DNA from: Patescibacteria group bacterium
GTDB taxonomy: Bacteria; Patescibacteria; UBA1384; CAILIB01
Reading direction: 5' to 3'
Assembly (NCBI GenBank): GCA_020696955.1
Contig: JAJFBK010000044.1
Coordinates: 1-5,725, forward strand
Length of the DNA: 5,725 nucleotides
Shown: piece after piece, positions 1 to 5,710 of the stretch
How positions within the stretch are numbered: the first letter of the stretch is position 1
How the letters are laid out: each line of letters starts with the position of its first letter
Translations under genes and position numbers: made by a program
The notes under the pieces: model-generated
What the model was told of the DNA's origin: nothing
The model's input: only the letters and a program-made list of their open reading frames with translations
The model's database searches: none

Positions 1-1138
1 TCCATTCCACTCCCCCGCTGGCAAGGGAACGCTTGCTAATAATCAGCCGATGAGGAGCACCAATCAAGTCGGCATCAGCAAATTTTTCCCCGGCACTGCG
101 ATCTCGGTCATCATAAAGTACACTGACGCCGGCCGTGTTCAAGTCATTGTAAAGTGTTTCTCCTTGTCCGTCGGGAGTCAGATCAATGAGATGGGCCCTG
201 AACGGAGCCACTTCTTCCGGCCAGACAATCTTGCCGCTCTCATCCCCCATTACTTCAACAATGGTACCTATCAAGCGGGAAATTCCAATTCCGTAACACC
301 CCATCCAGACATCGGTCTTCTCACCGGACTCAGTCGCAACCTGGGCTGCCATAGGCGTAGAAAACTTTCGGTTCAGCTTGAAGATGTTTCCCACTTCAAT
401 GGATGACTCCTTACGCCCCTCCCCTTCTTCGCTCTCTACTATTTCCTTGTTTTTCGCATAATCACCAGCTCCGTTTATGAAGATAGTGTCCTCCCCCGCT
501 TCGGCTACCACTTGATACTCATGAGAGTATTTCGAGAACATGCCTCCAGAAGCCTCGGTAAGAATGGCATCAAGCCCACACCTGGAATAGACCTTAGCAT
601 AGGCTCCTTTGGCCATTTCGTAAAACTCATCTAGGCTTTCTTCAGTGGTGTGGAAGCTGTAGAGGTCTTTCATGAGAAATTCACGCCCTCGAAGCAGGCC
701 TGATTTAGCCCGAGGTTCACTGCGGAACTTAGTTTGAATCTGGTATACGGCAGCTGGCAACTCCTTATACGAGCTTACATACTGTCGAAACAAATCAGTC
801 ACCACTTCTTCATGGGTTGGTCCCAGTCCAATTGATTCGGAATCAACCGTATACATGACATCGGCGACAGCCTCGTTCCAACGGCCGCTTTCTTCCCAGA
901 GTTCCTTAGGTTGCAAGGCAGGCAGCAAGACTTCCTGAGCCCCTGGCAAGGCATTCATTTCCTCCCGGACAATAGTGGACACATTCTGAAGTACGCGCAG
1001 TCCTAGGGGCAGGTAAGCATACACACCGGCCATGGTTTTGTTGATATAACCGCCCCGCTGGAGCAGGATGGCATTTTTGCTGGCTTCTTCGCCGGAAATA
1101 TCCTTGCGAGTGCCGCCAAATAGTTGGGACTGTTTCAT
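1..1138 (-). CDS. proS: Prolyl-tRNA synthetase, short type, C-terminus outside window
   Basis: Cytoplasmic class II aminoacyl-tRNA synthetase that charges tRNA-Pro with proline using ATP. I translated 379 codons from ATG 1138 with no stop; the frame leaves the window at base 1, so the last few dozen residues are missing. Visible landmarks: the motif 1 region around LPLG (43-46), LGPTHEE (105-111), motif 2 FRSEPRAKSGLLRGREF (138-154) followed by LMKD, motif 3 GCYGIGISR (280-288), then WPEEVAPF and the anticodon-binding domain with VLYDDRD (340-346) and KFADADLIG. Only about 120 residues separate motifs 2 and 3, so the large editing insertion of E. coli-type ProS is absent. The start matches the usual ProS N-terminus, but no Shine-Dalgarno sequence precedes it. 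The gene follows a T-box leader and is probably transcribed alone. Identity is very secure. Confidence 0.97.
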   Translation of the reverse strand, partial: MKQSQLFGGTRKDISGEEASKNAILLQRGGYINKTMAGVYAYLPLGLRVLQNVSTIVREEMNALPGAQEVLLPALQPKELWEESGRWNEAVADVMYTVDSESIGLGPTHEEVVTDLFRQYVSSYKELPAAVYQIQTKFRSEPRAKSGLLRGREFLMKDLYSFHTTEESLDEFYEMAKGAYAKVYSRCGLDAILTEASGGMFSKYSHEYQVVAEAGEDTIFINGAGDYAKNKEIVESEEGEGRKESSIEVGNIFKLNRKFSTPMAAQVATESGEKTDVWMGCYGIGISRLIGTIVEVMGDESGKIVWPEEVAPFRAHLIDLTPDGQGETLYNDLNTAGVSVLYDDRDRSAGEKFADADLIGAPHRLIISKRSLASGGVEW

Positions 1139-1157
1139 ATTGGAACTTATTGCTACT

Positions 1158-1214
1158 AAAAAATCTCGTCTTTGCAAAATATCGGATAAGAATCCGCATT
1201 TCACAAGGACGAGA
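1158..1214 (-). terminator. Regulated intrinsic terminator of the proS T-box
   Basis: TCTCGTC (1214-1208) pairs with GACGAGA (1170-1164), and six T residues follow at once (1163-1158). The long loop holds a second helix, CGGAT/ATCCG around TCTT, which extends the hairpin. The 5' arm is the same strand that forms the antiterminator, so the two structures exclude each other. The U tract ends 19 bases before the proS ATG. Confidence 0.88.
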
Positions 1215-1380
1215 CATCTCGTGGTACCACCTTGCTTCGCCAGGACGTCACCGCCATGGCCTTTTGACTGCCCCGCAGCCTTCTTTTGACGGAAAGAGTA
1301 ACCGGTACTGCTCATCGCAGACAGCTCCAGGGCTGGGAACCCGTTCATCGCTTTGGAGCTACTCTACCGCTTCGCCAAAA
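1158..1380 (-). promoter_or_regulatory. T-box riboswitch leader of proS
   Basis: This RNA leader senses uncharged tRNA and allows transcription of the synthetase gene when proline charging is low. The 3' half is clear. The antiterminator spans 1233-1205: AAGG pairs with CCTT and ACGAG with CTCGT around a four-base loop, and the 5' strand carries the seven-base bulge TGGTACC (1229-1223) that defines the family. The fourth bulge base, U1226, would pair with discriminator A73, as expected for bacterial tRNA-Pro. The strand CTCGTC is shared with the terminator at 1214-1158, giving two exclusive folds. Upstream are small hairpins (1278-1268, 1260-1239) and a larger arm closed by CGG and AGAGTA (1369-1360) with TACTCT and CCG (1300-1290). 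This arm is probably Stem I. It includes AGCTCCA/TGGAGCT (1360-1354 with 1329-1323). A CCG triplet at 1305-1303 is a possible proline specifier. Stem I and the 5' limit are uncertain. Confidence 0.9.
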
Positions 1381-1389
1381 AGAAGTCAA
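1361..1389 (-). promoter_or_regulatory. Possible proS promoter
   Basis: TTGACT (1389-1384), a 17-base spacer and TAGAGT (1366-1361) lie directly after the preceding gene's terminator, where the proS promoter should be. The difficulty is that the -10 hexamer overlaps AGAGTA (1365-1360), which can pair with TACTCT (1300-1295) as part of Stem I. A start near 1354 would leave that strand untranscribed. Either Stem I is shorter than I drew it or the true start is further upstream. Confidence 0.35.
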
Positions 1390-1390
1390 T

Positions 1391-1419
1391 AAAAAGAGAT
1401 GGCACTTGGCCACCTCTTT
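1391..1419 (-). terminator. Intrinsic terminator after the 335-residue gene
   Basis: AAAGAGGTGGC (1419-1409) pairs over 11 positions with GCCATCTCTTT (1403-1393), with one G-U pair and a five-base loop. The run of T residues reaches 1391. It starts 8 bases after the TAA stop of the gene at 1428-2435 and separates that gene from the proS leader. Confidence 0.88.
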
Positions 1420-1427
1420 CTAAAAAT

Positions 1428-2435
1428 TTAAGCGAAATAGAGAACTCCTCCCGGTTCATTCAAAAGTGCGAGACAACCCAGCGCTTCAGCCACAATTCGT
1501 AATCGGCGCCGGTATTCCAGCATTGCGACCTCTACTTTTTCCGCCGTCTTCACTGTCATACAGTGATTGCTCGGAACTAAGAACTCACTTCCAGGCCCCA
1601 GGCTCTCACCGTATTCGAAGCATTCTAGGGCTGTTTTATGATCAATGCAAGCAATGTCAGATAAATATCTCACCCCACGATAAAATGGATTTTTAATACA
1701 CTCACCGTCCCACCCATAAAAGTTAGAAAGGGTGAGCGTCTTATGCTCATCACAGGGATCAACCCTGCACTCAAACGAAGCAATTACTACGTCATCAGGC
1801 ATTGAAAGGTATTCAAGCCCACACCCTGCAAATACAGACCGAGCTATCGGATCTTCACTACCCAGTTCTTCCTCAAATCTTTGCCTCAGGCTTCCAGAAA
1901 GCGCCTTAATCAGCTCCTGCATCTCTTCATACCGTCGCCTCCAGGCGCAGTGAACATAGAGATCGCTGTAAGGCCTGCTTTTCCGAAACTCATGGTACCT
2001 TTCCAACCTGCAATTGAGCTGATAAAGACGCGAGATGATTGCTTCGCTGGAAAGATCAACTCTTACCACTTCTCGTTTCGTGAATATACGCAATGACTCG
2101 CACAATTCCACAGTCACCAATGTTCTTTCGGAAATATCCTCGCCACTGGAGAGTGAAGACATTCCGGAGTAAGAAAGAGCCTGCGCCTCCAGGCTGACTT
2201 CATTCTCGATGAAAAGCTCCCCCGCATGAGAATAGCATAACTTCTCACCCTTCAAAGTCATTATTTCATCAGGATTGTAAAGTAAGCGAGCATGGTTCTC
2301 ACCGATTTCAACGACAAAGAGAGCCTCATCCTCATTGCCTTCTGCATAAGGCGCCCTAAACGGCAACGCATTTAACCGTGGCAGCCATATGGCCCCATTG
2401 CATAAACAGCTGATCCCTACGTTGAAGCCTCGCAT
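1428..2435 (-). CDS. Unrecognised 335-residue protein, likely paralogue of its neighbour
   Basis: I do not recognise this protein. I see no signal peptide, membrane segment or known catalytic motif, so it is probably cytoplasmic. The N-terminal part (1-130) is rich in beta-like segments, for example ALFVVEIGENHARLLYNPDE (38-57). A charged helical stretch follows (about 131-192, with RLYQLNCRLERYHEFRKSR), then a mixed region with several cysteines, and a C-terminal helix AMLEYRRRLRIVAEAL (304-319) after LVPSNH (286-291). These blocks match the 272-residue neighbour in the same order, and about 65 extra residues sit between the second and third. I chose ATG 2435 because AGAAGGAG (2452-2445) lies 9 bases upstream and the promoter at 2496-2468 would start RNA near 2461, downstream of ATG 2468 and TTG 2477. 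The gene is real on length, expression signals and terminator; its function is unknown. Confidence 0.85.
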   Translation of the reverse strand: MRGFNVGISCLCNGAIWLPRLNALPFRAPYAEGNEDEALFVVEIGENHARLLYNPDEIMTLKGEKLCYSHAGELFIENEVSLEAQALSYSGMSSLSSGEDISERTLVTVELCESLRIFTKREVVRVDLSSEAIISRLYQLNCRLERYHEFRKSRPYSDLYVHCAWRRRYEEMQELIKALSGSLRQRFEEELGSEDPIARSVFAGCGLEYLSMPDDVVIASFECRVDPCDEHKTLTLSNFYGWDGECIKNPFYRGVRYLSDIACIDHKTALECFEYGESLGPGSEFLVPSNHCMTVKTAEKVEVAMLEYRRRLRIVAEALGCLALLNEPGGVLYFA

Positions 2436-2444
2436 ATCAATGTA

Positions 2445-2452
2445 CTCCTTCT
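2445..2452 (-). promoter_or_regulatory. Strong Shine-Dalgarno deciding the start at 2435
   Basis: AGAAGGAG is an extended complement of the 16S rRNA 3' end and sits 9 bases before ATG 2435. The alternative ATG 2468 has only GAGG at 10 bases and overlaps the predicted transcription start. Confidence 0.8.
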
Positions 2453-2467
2453 GAAACCGATGGGTCA

Positions 2468-2496
2468 TTTTTAGCAAACCTCATGTGTGTTGTCAA
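2468..2496 (-). promoter_or_regulatory. Promoter of the 335-residue gene
   Basis: A consensus -35 TTGACA (2496-2491), a 17-base spacer and -10 TAAAAA (2473-2468) with an extended TGC just upstream. The predicted start near 2461 gives a leader of about 25 bases to ATG 2435. It lies just downstream of the terminator at 2507-2534, so the gene is independent of the genes to its right. Confidence 0.75.
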
Positions 2497-2506
2497 TTTT
2501 TACAAC

Positions 2507-2534
2507 AAAAAAGGACAGCCCTACGACTGCCCTT
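2507..2534 (-). terminator. Intrinsic terminator after the 272-residue gene
   Basis: AAGGGCAGTC (2534-2525) pairs with GGCTGTCCTT (2520-2511) over 10 positions, including two G-U pairs, around the loop GTAG. Six T residues follow (2512-2507, the first two also paired). It begins 7 bases after the TGA stop and probably ends any transcript running from frr through rseP. Confidence 0.9.
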
Positions 2535-2541
2535 CGGTACG

Positions 2542-3360
2542 TCATTCACCTCTTTTCAAAAAAACTTCCTCTCTTTCTTGGAGCGTTAGGGCAGCGACCG
2601 CAAGGCAGTGGTACAGAGAACGAAGCCGTTTGGCTGCCTCTAGGAGCATCTCAGTGGCCACCCAGCAGTCCTTTGTCTTGTACCCACGATGGTCACCGGG
2701 CAACAAAGATGTCTCCTTCGTGACTAGTGGTTCCGGGATGCTTTCCCAAAGAGCTTCTTGCGGATCCAACACCTCCAACACCGCCGGGTTGCCTGTATTG
2801 GCCAGATGATATTCTTCCCATAGCTCTATGCTTTCTATGGACTCAAGGCTTAAGCTGATAAGCCTGCAAAGATCACCGTGATGATCGTAGAATGAAGCCT
2901 TGAGCCTTTCAGATTCCTCCAATCTTGTAACGAGGTATAATAGCTGCCACAGCCAAAATGCTTGGTTGTTTCCTATTTCCACCTCGTAGCATGTCAGTTC
3001 TAGGTTTCCATTGCAATCAAATTTCAAACGATACAGCTCCTGAGAGCCATCAATCGGTTGGCTCAACAAATCTTCCTGGTACGATACAAAACCTCCATGG
3101 GTCATGAGAAGCTGCGAAAAGCCTTCCTCATACGTCCCCCATACCGCCCTCATTTCTTTGGTTGAAATGTCATAGCGTGCGTATGCGTCTGGACGGAAGA
3201 AAAGCGTGACCTGCCCATCATTTTTGTCAATGACGGCTATCGGACTAAACTCTTGTGGCGGGCAGGTTTCTAAGGACACTGCCTCCTCAAACAAGGAAAG
3301 TTCCTTCCAGCTGATGCAGCCAGGCGAAAACCCGTTGCAATACTTCGGAACGATCTGCAT
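2542..3360 (-). CDS. Unrecognised 272-residue protein, likely paralogue of its neighbour
   Basis: I do not recognise this protein. It is acidic, has no clear signal or membrane segment, and is probably cytoplasmic. Blocks shared with the 335-residue neighbour: PIAVIDKNDGQVTLFFRPD (40-58), a strand-to-helix stretch around ELTCYEVEIGNNQ (121-133) and LLYLVTRLEESERL (140-153), and LLPGDH (219-224) followed by ATEMLLEAAKRLRSLYHCLA (235-254). Aromatic and acidic residues are frequent in the middle (WEEYH, ALWESIPEP). AAGGGG (3372-3367), a variant Shine-Dalgarno sequence, lies 6 bases before ATG 3360. The gene starts 41 bases after the rseP stop with no terminator between, so it may be read through from rseP as well as from a weak promoter of its own. 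It ends at a strong terminator. A coding region is well supported; the function is unknown. Confidence 0.85.
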   Translation of the reverse strand: MQIVPKYCNGFSPGCISWKELSLFEEAVSLETCPPQEFSPIAVIDKNDGQVTLFFRPDAYARYDISTKEMRAVWGTYEEGFSQLLMTHGGFVSYQEDLLSQPIDGSQELYRLKFDCNGNLELTCYEVEIGNNQAFWLWQLLYLVTRLEESERLKASFYDHHGDLCRLISLSLESIESIELWEEYHLANTGNPAVLEVLDPQEALWESIPEPLVTKETSLLPGDHRGYKTKDCWVATEMLLEAAKRLRSLYHCLAVAALTLQEREEVFLKRGE

Positions 3361-3387
3361 GTCGCACCCCTTTTTGTATTTTTCTCG

Positions 3388-3416
3388 ACTGTATCAGAAA
3401 CCTAGAACAATCCCAA
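3388..3416 (-). promoter_or_regulatory. Possible promoter of the 272-residue gene
   Basis: TTGGGA (3416-3411), a 17-base spacer and TACAGT (3393-3388) preceded by TGA, an extended -10. The predicted start near 3381 would give a leader of about 20 bases. Each hexamer matches consensus at four of six positions, and the -35 lies inside the end of rseP, so this is only a candidate. Confidence 0.35.
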
Positions 3417-4499
3417 ATCACGCAAACTAATAACGGCAATGAGAGCAATCAGAGCAAAAAAGCTGAGACCGGTAACCGCATTTTCTATCTGCTCAGAGAC
3501 CACTCGTTTCCGGAAGACACCTTCGATGACCAAGAACACCAGCTTTCCCCCATCCAAGGCAGGTATGGGCATGATATTTAAGAGGGCCAAATTAACCGAA
3601 AGAGCGGCTGTCAAAAAGACAATCGAGGCCCATCCCTGATCAGCAGCACTGGCGGTTGCCCGGTAAATGCCAACTGGTCCGGAAACTGTTTCATCAAGCT
3701 CGGCCTTGGTGAAAAGCTTTACCCCAAAACCCTTGAGCGCTTGCCATGTAGCGTCACCGATATACGCAATTCCCTTGACTGCAACTTCTGGAGATCGATA
3801 AAACGGCACTTTTACATAATTGATATCCTCAACCGCCACTCCAAGAGCCGGTCCAGAAGCATTGATGGTAGCATCCACCATCCTGGTCTTTCCTTCACTT
3901 GAAAGTTCGACAGCGACCGCAAGCTGACCTGCCTGCTGGAGGCCAGCAGTATATTCAAGCATTTTCTGGACCGAAACGATCTCAGTCTTTTCGCCGGTGG
4001 CCTTGTTGGTAAAACTCTTTACGAATTCACCTGGCTCGACACCCGCCTTTTCGGCTGGAGAACCAGCCAATACTTGGCTAGCCAGGACGTCACTACGTGT
4101 AACGACGGCACCAGGCACTGATTCGGCATTCAATCCTCCTGAAGGAAAGCCGAAACTGAAAGCCACACAAAGGATCAGAAAGGCAAAGAGCAGGTTCATG
4201 GTGACGCCAGCCAAAATAACGGCAATCCGGGAGAGAAGGGGGCGATTAGGAAATGCTCGGGGATCAGGATCCTCACCATGAGCACTTTCTCCGTGGATCT
4301 TTACGTATCCTCCAAGCGGAATGGCATTGATAGCATAAAGAGTCTCTCCTTTTTTCTTGCCAAAGAGACGCGGAGGAAATCCAATAGCAAACTCATCAAC
4401 TCTCATTCCCACCCATTTTGCCACGGCAAAGTGGCCAAGCTCATGCACGAACACCAGCACGCCCAGAACCAAAAGAAATACGATGATCGAAATAAGCAT
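3402..4499 (-). CDS. rseP: RIP zinc metalloprotease, site-2 protease family
   Basis: Inner-membrane zinc protease that cuts substrates within the membrane, such as anti-sigma factors or signal-peptide remnants in other bacteria. The 365 residues are slightly short of the E. coli enzyme, which has two PDZ domains. Helix 1 (about 2-25) carries the active site HELGH (19-23): two histidine ligands plus the catalytic glutamate. IPLGGYVKIHG (60-70) is the conserved membrane-associated loop. Helix 2 spans about 92-115. One PDZ domain covers about 130-230, with the signature VLAGSPAEKAGVEPGE (143-158). SGPVGI (273-278) precedes helix 3 (about 291-312), which ends in NIMPIPALDGG (308-318), where D316 is the third zinc ligand. 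Helix 4 is at about 344-359. The gene follows the small membrane gene by 11 bases with no Shine-Dalgarno sequence. No anti-sigma factor is nearby, so the substrate cannot be inferred. Family assignment is secure. Confidence 0.95.
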   Translation of the reverse strand: MLISIIVFLLVLGVLVFVHELGHFAVAKWVGMRVDEFAIGFPPRLFGKKKGETLYAINAIPLGGYVKIHGESAHGEDPDPRAFPNRPLLSRIAVILAGVTMNLLFAFLILCVAFSFGFPSGGLNAESVPGAVVTRSDVLASQVLAGSPAEKAGVEPGEFVKSFTNKATGEKTEIVSVQKMLEYTAGLQQAGQLAVAVELSSEGKTRMVDATINASGPALGVAVEDINYVKVPFYRSPEVAVKGIAYIGDATWQALKGFGVKLFTKAELDETVSGPVGIYRATASAADQGWASIVFLTAALSVNLALLNIMPIPALDGGKLVFLVIEGVFRKRVVSEQIENAVTGLSFFALIALIAVISLRDLGLF

Positions 4500-4510
4500 G
4501 AACGGAGTGA

Positions 4511-4702
4511 TTATTTGTTGACGGCGTCTCGGATAACAGCAATAAGCTGGGCAAACTTGATGAGCAGCTCAGGAAAGAAAACGAAGAGAGCAATCTGAAT
4601 TGCCAGCACTACCACTACTTTGCCAAACAGCTTGCGAAAGAACCCAGCCAAAATGCCGAAGATGGCTAGTACTATGAAAATAGGGAGAAATGATCCGTCC
4701 AT
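4511..4702 (-). CDS. Small two-helix membrane protein between frr and rseP
   Basis: This 63-residue hydrophobic protein is not one I recognise. Two membrane helices are visible, about 5-22 and 28-45, joined by a short basic turn FRKLFGK (22-28). An amphipathic tail with PELLIKFAQLIAVIRD follows (44-59). The positive turn suggests a hairpin with both ends outside and the loop in the cytoplasm, by the positive-inside rule. ATG 4702 lies only 2 bases after the frr stop and has no Shine-Dalgarno sequence, so translation is probably coupled to frr. rseP begins 11 bases after its stop. Its place before a membrane protease makes it a candidate partner or substrate, but this rests only on position. 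Reading frame, operon spacing and hydrophobic pattern support a real gene. Confidence 0.75.
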   Translation of the reverse strand: MDGSFLPIFIVLAIFGILAGFFRKLFGKVVVVLAIQIALFVFFPELLIKFAQLIAVIRDAVNK

Positions 4703-4704
4703 GA

Positions 4705-5262
4705 TTAGACAGTACGGATTTCCGCTTCTTTTTCTTTCATGACCGTTTCAATTTTTTTGTTATATTCTGCGGTGATCTTGTCGATTTCATCTCGTCCCCA
4801 ATCACGATTTTCTTCAGTAATAATCGAATCCTTCTGGGCCTTTTGAATTTCGTCCCAAATCTTTCCCCGGATCTGACGGATAGAAATACGTGCTTCTTCG
4901 CTCATTCTTCCGACCATCTTCACCATATCTTCACGGCGCTCAGCCGTAAGTGGTGGGACGCTCACACGAACCGTGCGGCCATCGTCAGTGGGGTTGAAGC
5001 CAAGATTGGCATCACGGATGGCATTGGAGATCTCTTTGGTGCTATTGGCGTCGAAAGGCTGGATGACGATTTGAGTGGCCTCAGGAACGGTAAGGGTTGC
5101 CAAAGCTTTGATAGGTGTCGGAGTACCGTAATAAGAAACTATTACCTGGTCAACCATGTTGACGCTGGCCCGCCCAGTGCGGACGGTTTTAAGCTCGGTT
5201 TGAAAGTGTTCAAGGGCTGCGTCCATCTTAGGGCGCGCTGCAGCCACCATTTGGTCTACCAT
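4705..5262 (-). CDS. frr: Ribosome recycling factor
   Basis: Cytoplasmic factor that, with EF-G, splits the post-termination ribosome so its subunits can be reused. From ATG 5262 it is 185 residues, exactly the usual family length. Domain I forms the long three-helix bundle, with RTGRAS (28-33) near the start and the helix with RQIRGK (129-134, including conserved R132). Domain II covers about 31-104, with YYGTPTP (44-50), NLGFNP (86-91) and the hinge into PPLTAERRE (103-111). Longer reading from ATG 5289 (194 residues) or further upstream is less likely: it adds residues absent from the family and begins upstream of the predicted RNA start. No Shine-Dalgarno sequence precedes 5262. It is the first gene of the frr-membrane protein-rseP operon and is divergent from the gene at 5359. 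Confidence 0.96.
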   Translation of the reverse strand: MVDQMVAAARPKMDAALEHFQTELKTVRTGRASVNMVDQVIVSYYGTPTPIKALATLTVPEATQIVIQPFDANSTKEISNAIRDANLGFNPTDDGRTVRVSVPPLTAERREDMVKMVGRMSEEARISIRQIRGKIWDEIQKAQKDSIITEENRDWGRDEIDKITAEYNKKIETVMKEKEAEIRTV

Positions 5263-5284
5263 ACGAAGGGAATTACATGTAATG

Positions 5285-5312
5285 CTCATAGCCACTATAT
5301 CAGAATTGACAA
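5285..5312 (-). promoter_or_regulatory. Promoter of the frr operon
   Basis: TTGTCA (5312-5307), a 16-base spacer and TATGAG (5290-5285) would start RNA near 5278, about 16 bases before ATG 5262. An alternative -10, TATAGT (5299-5294), matches consensus at five of six positions but has no good -35. It would place the start close to ATG 5289. The region must drive frr because the next gene is divergent. Confidence 0.5.
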
Positions 5313-5333
5313 TCAGGAGATATATGGTACTAT
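5306..5333 (+). promoter_or_regulatory. Promoter of the 111-residue gene
   Basis: A perfect -35 TTGACA (5306-5311), a 16-base spacer and TACTAT (5328-5333) with an extended TGG just upstream. The predicted start near 5340 leaves a leader of about 19 bases. The -35 overlaps that of frr on the other strand. Confidence 0.7.
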
Positions 5334-5358
5334 CGCATAAAAATAAAAGGAGAGCTCC

Positions 5359-5694
5359 GTGAGTCCTGAAGAAATCCTTTCGGCCATCTGGGAGTCGCAT
5401 TTCCTGAATGTTCACCCGCTAGAAATAGATACCAAGACAGGCGAGCCAATCGGTACTGAAAACACCGTTTCTCTTCCCTTGGAATCTGGTCAGCACTGCC
5501 TTCTGGTCATCATAAGAGTTGAGTCGGAAGATGCCGGGAAAACTGTCTACTTTCAAGGGTATGATCCTAACCTAGGGCCAAAATCCCTTCAGGGTTACTG
5601 CTACCGGGAAGGAGACGGATGGGTCCATCCACTCCAATTCCCTCGAGCGTTTAGCCAAGACCAGACCATCAAAAAAGCCGCTCTACGATCGTAG
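5359..5694 (+). CDS. Unrecognised 111-residue protein
   Basis: I do not recognise this protein. It starts at GTG 5359, with AGGAGAG (5348-5354) 4 bases upstream and a good promoter before that. No membrane segment or signal peptide is seen. The central part looks like a small beta-rich fold: TVSLPLESGQHCLLVIIRVE (36-55), then KTVYFQGYDP (61-70) and YCYREGDGWVHPLQF. The alternating hydrophobic pattern and the aromatic residues around GDGW suggest a compact soluble domain. The tail KKAALRS is encoded by the terminator hairpin. It is divergent from frr, and no downstream partner is visible. Start and stop signals make a real gene likely; nothing supports a function. Confidence 0.8.
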   Translation: MSPEEILSAIWESHFLNVHPLEIDTKTGEPIGTENTVSLPLESGQHCLLVIIRVESEDAGKTVYFQGYDPNLGPKSLQGYCYREGDGWVHPLQFPRAFSQDQTIKKAALRS

Positions 5695-5710
5695 AGCGGC
5701 TTTTCTTTTT
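5671..5710 (+). terminator. Terminator overlapping the stop codon, possibly bidirectional
   Basis: GCCGCTCTAC (5677-5686) and GTAGAGCGGC (5691-5700) form a perfect 10-pair stem with the loop GATC. It is flanked by A6 on the left and T4-C-T5 on the right, so it can end transcripts from either side. The TAG stop (5692-5694) lies inside the 3' arm. Confidence 0.93.

Noticed and set aside
50..406. 118-codon plus-strand frame
   Set aside because: It is antisense to the conserved motif 3 and anticodon-binding part of proS, with no support as a gene.
906..1217. 103-codon frame on the minus strand across the T-box terminator
   Set aside because: It overlaps proS in another frame and begins inside the T-box antiterminator; it is a shadow.
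1201..1330. T-box on the plus strand (the sequence around 1290 resembles a T-box 5' motif)
   Set aside because: On the plus strand the bulge falls on the wrong side of the hairpin, and no U-tract terminator or synthetase gene follows. The minus-strand reading fits fully.
2436..2477. Upstream starts TTG 2477 and ATG 2468 for the 335-residue gene
   Set aside because: Both lie within or upstream of the -10 region of the likely promoter, and neither has a Shine-Dalgarno sequence at a normal distance.
1428..3360. Toxin-antitoxin or defence pair
   Set aside because: The two unknown genes have separate promoters and terminators, neither is small, and no nuclease or other effector motif was seen.
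4843..5340. 165-codon open frame on the plus strand
   Set aside because: It lies antisense to frr, whose protein is clearly conserved. The translation resembles no family and has no expression signals.
5263..5415. N-terminal extension of frr to 5415
   Set aside because: It would add 51 residues absent from the family, cross both promoters and overlap the start of the divergent gene. ATG 5262 gives the usual 185 residues.
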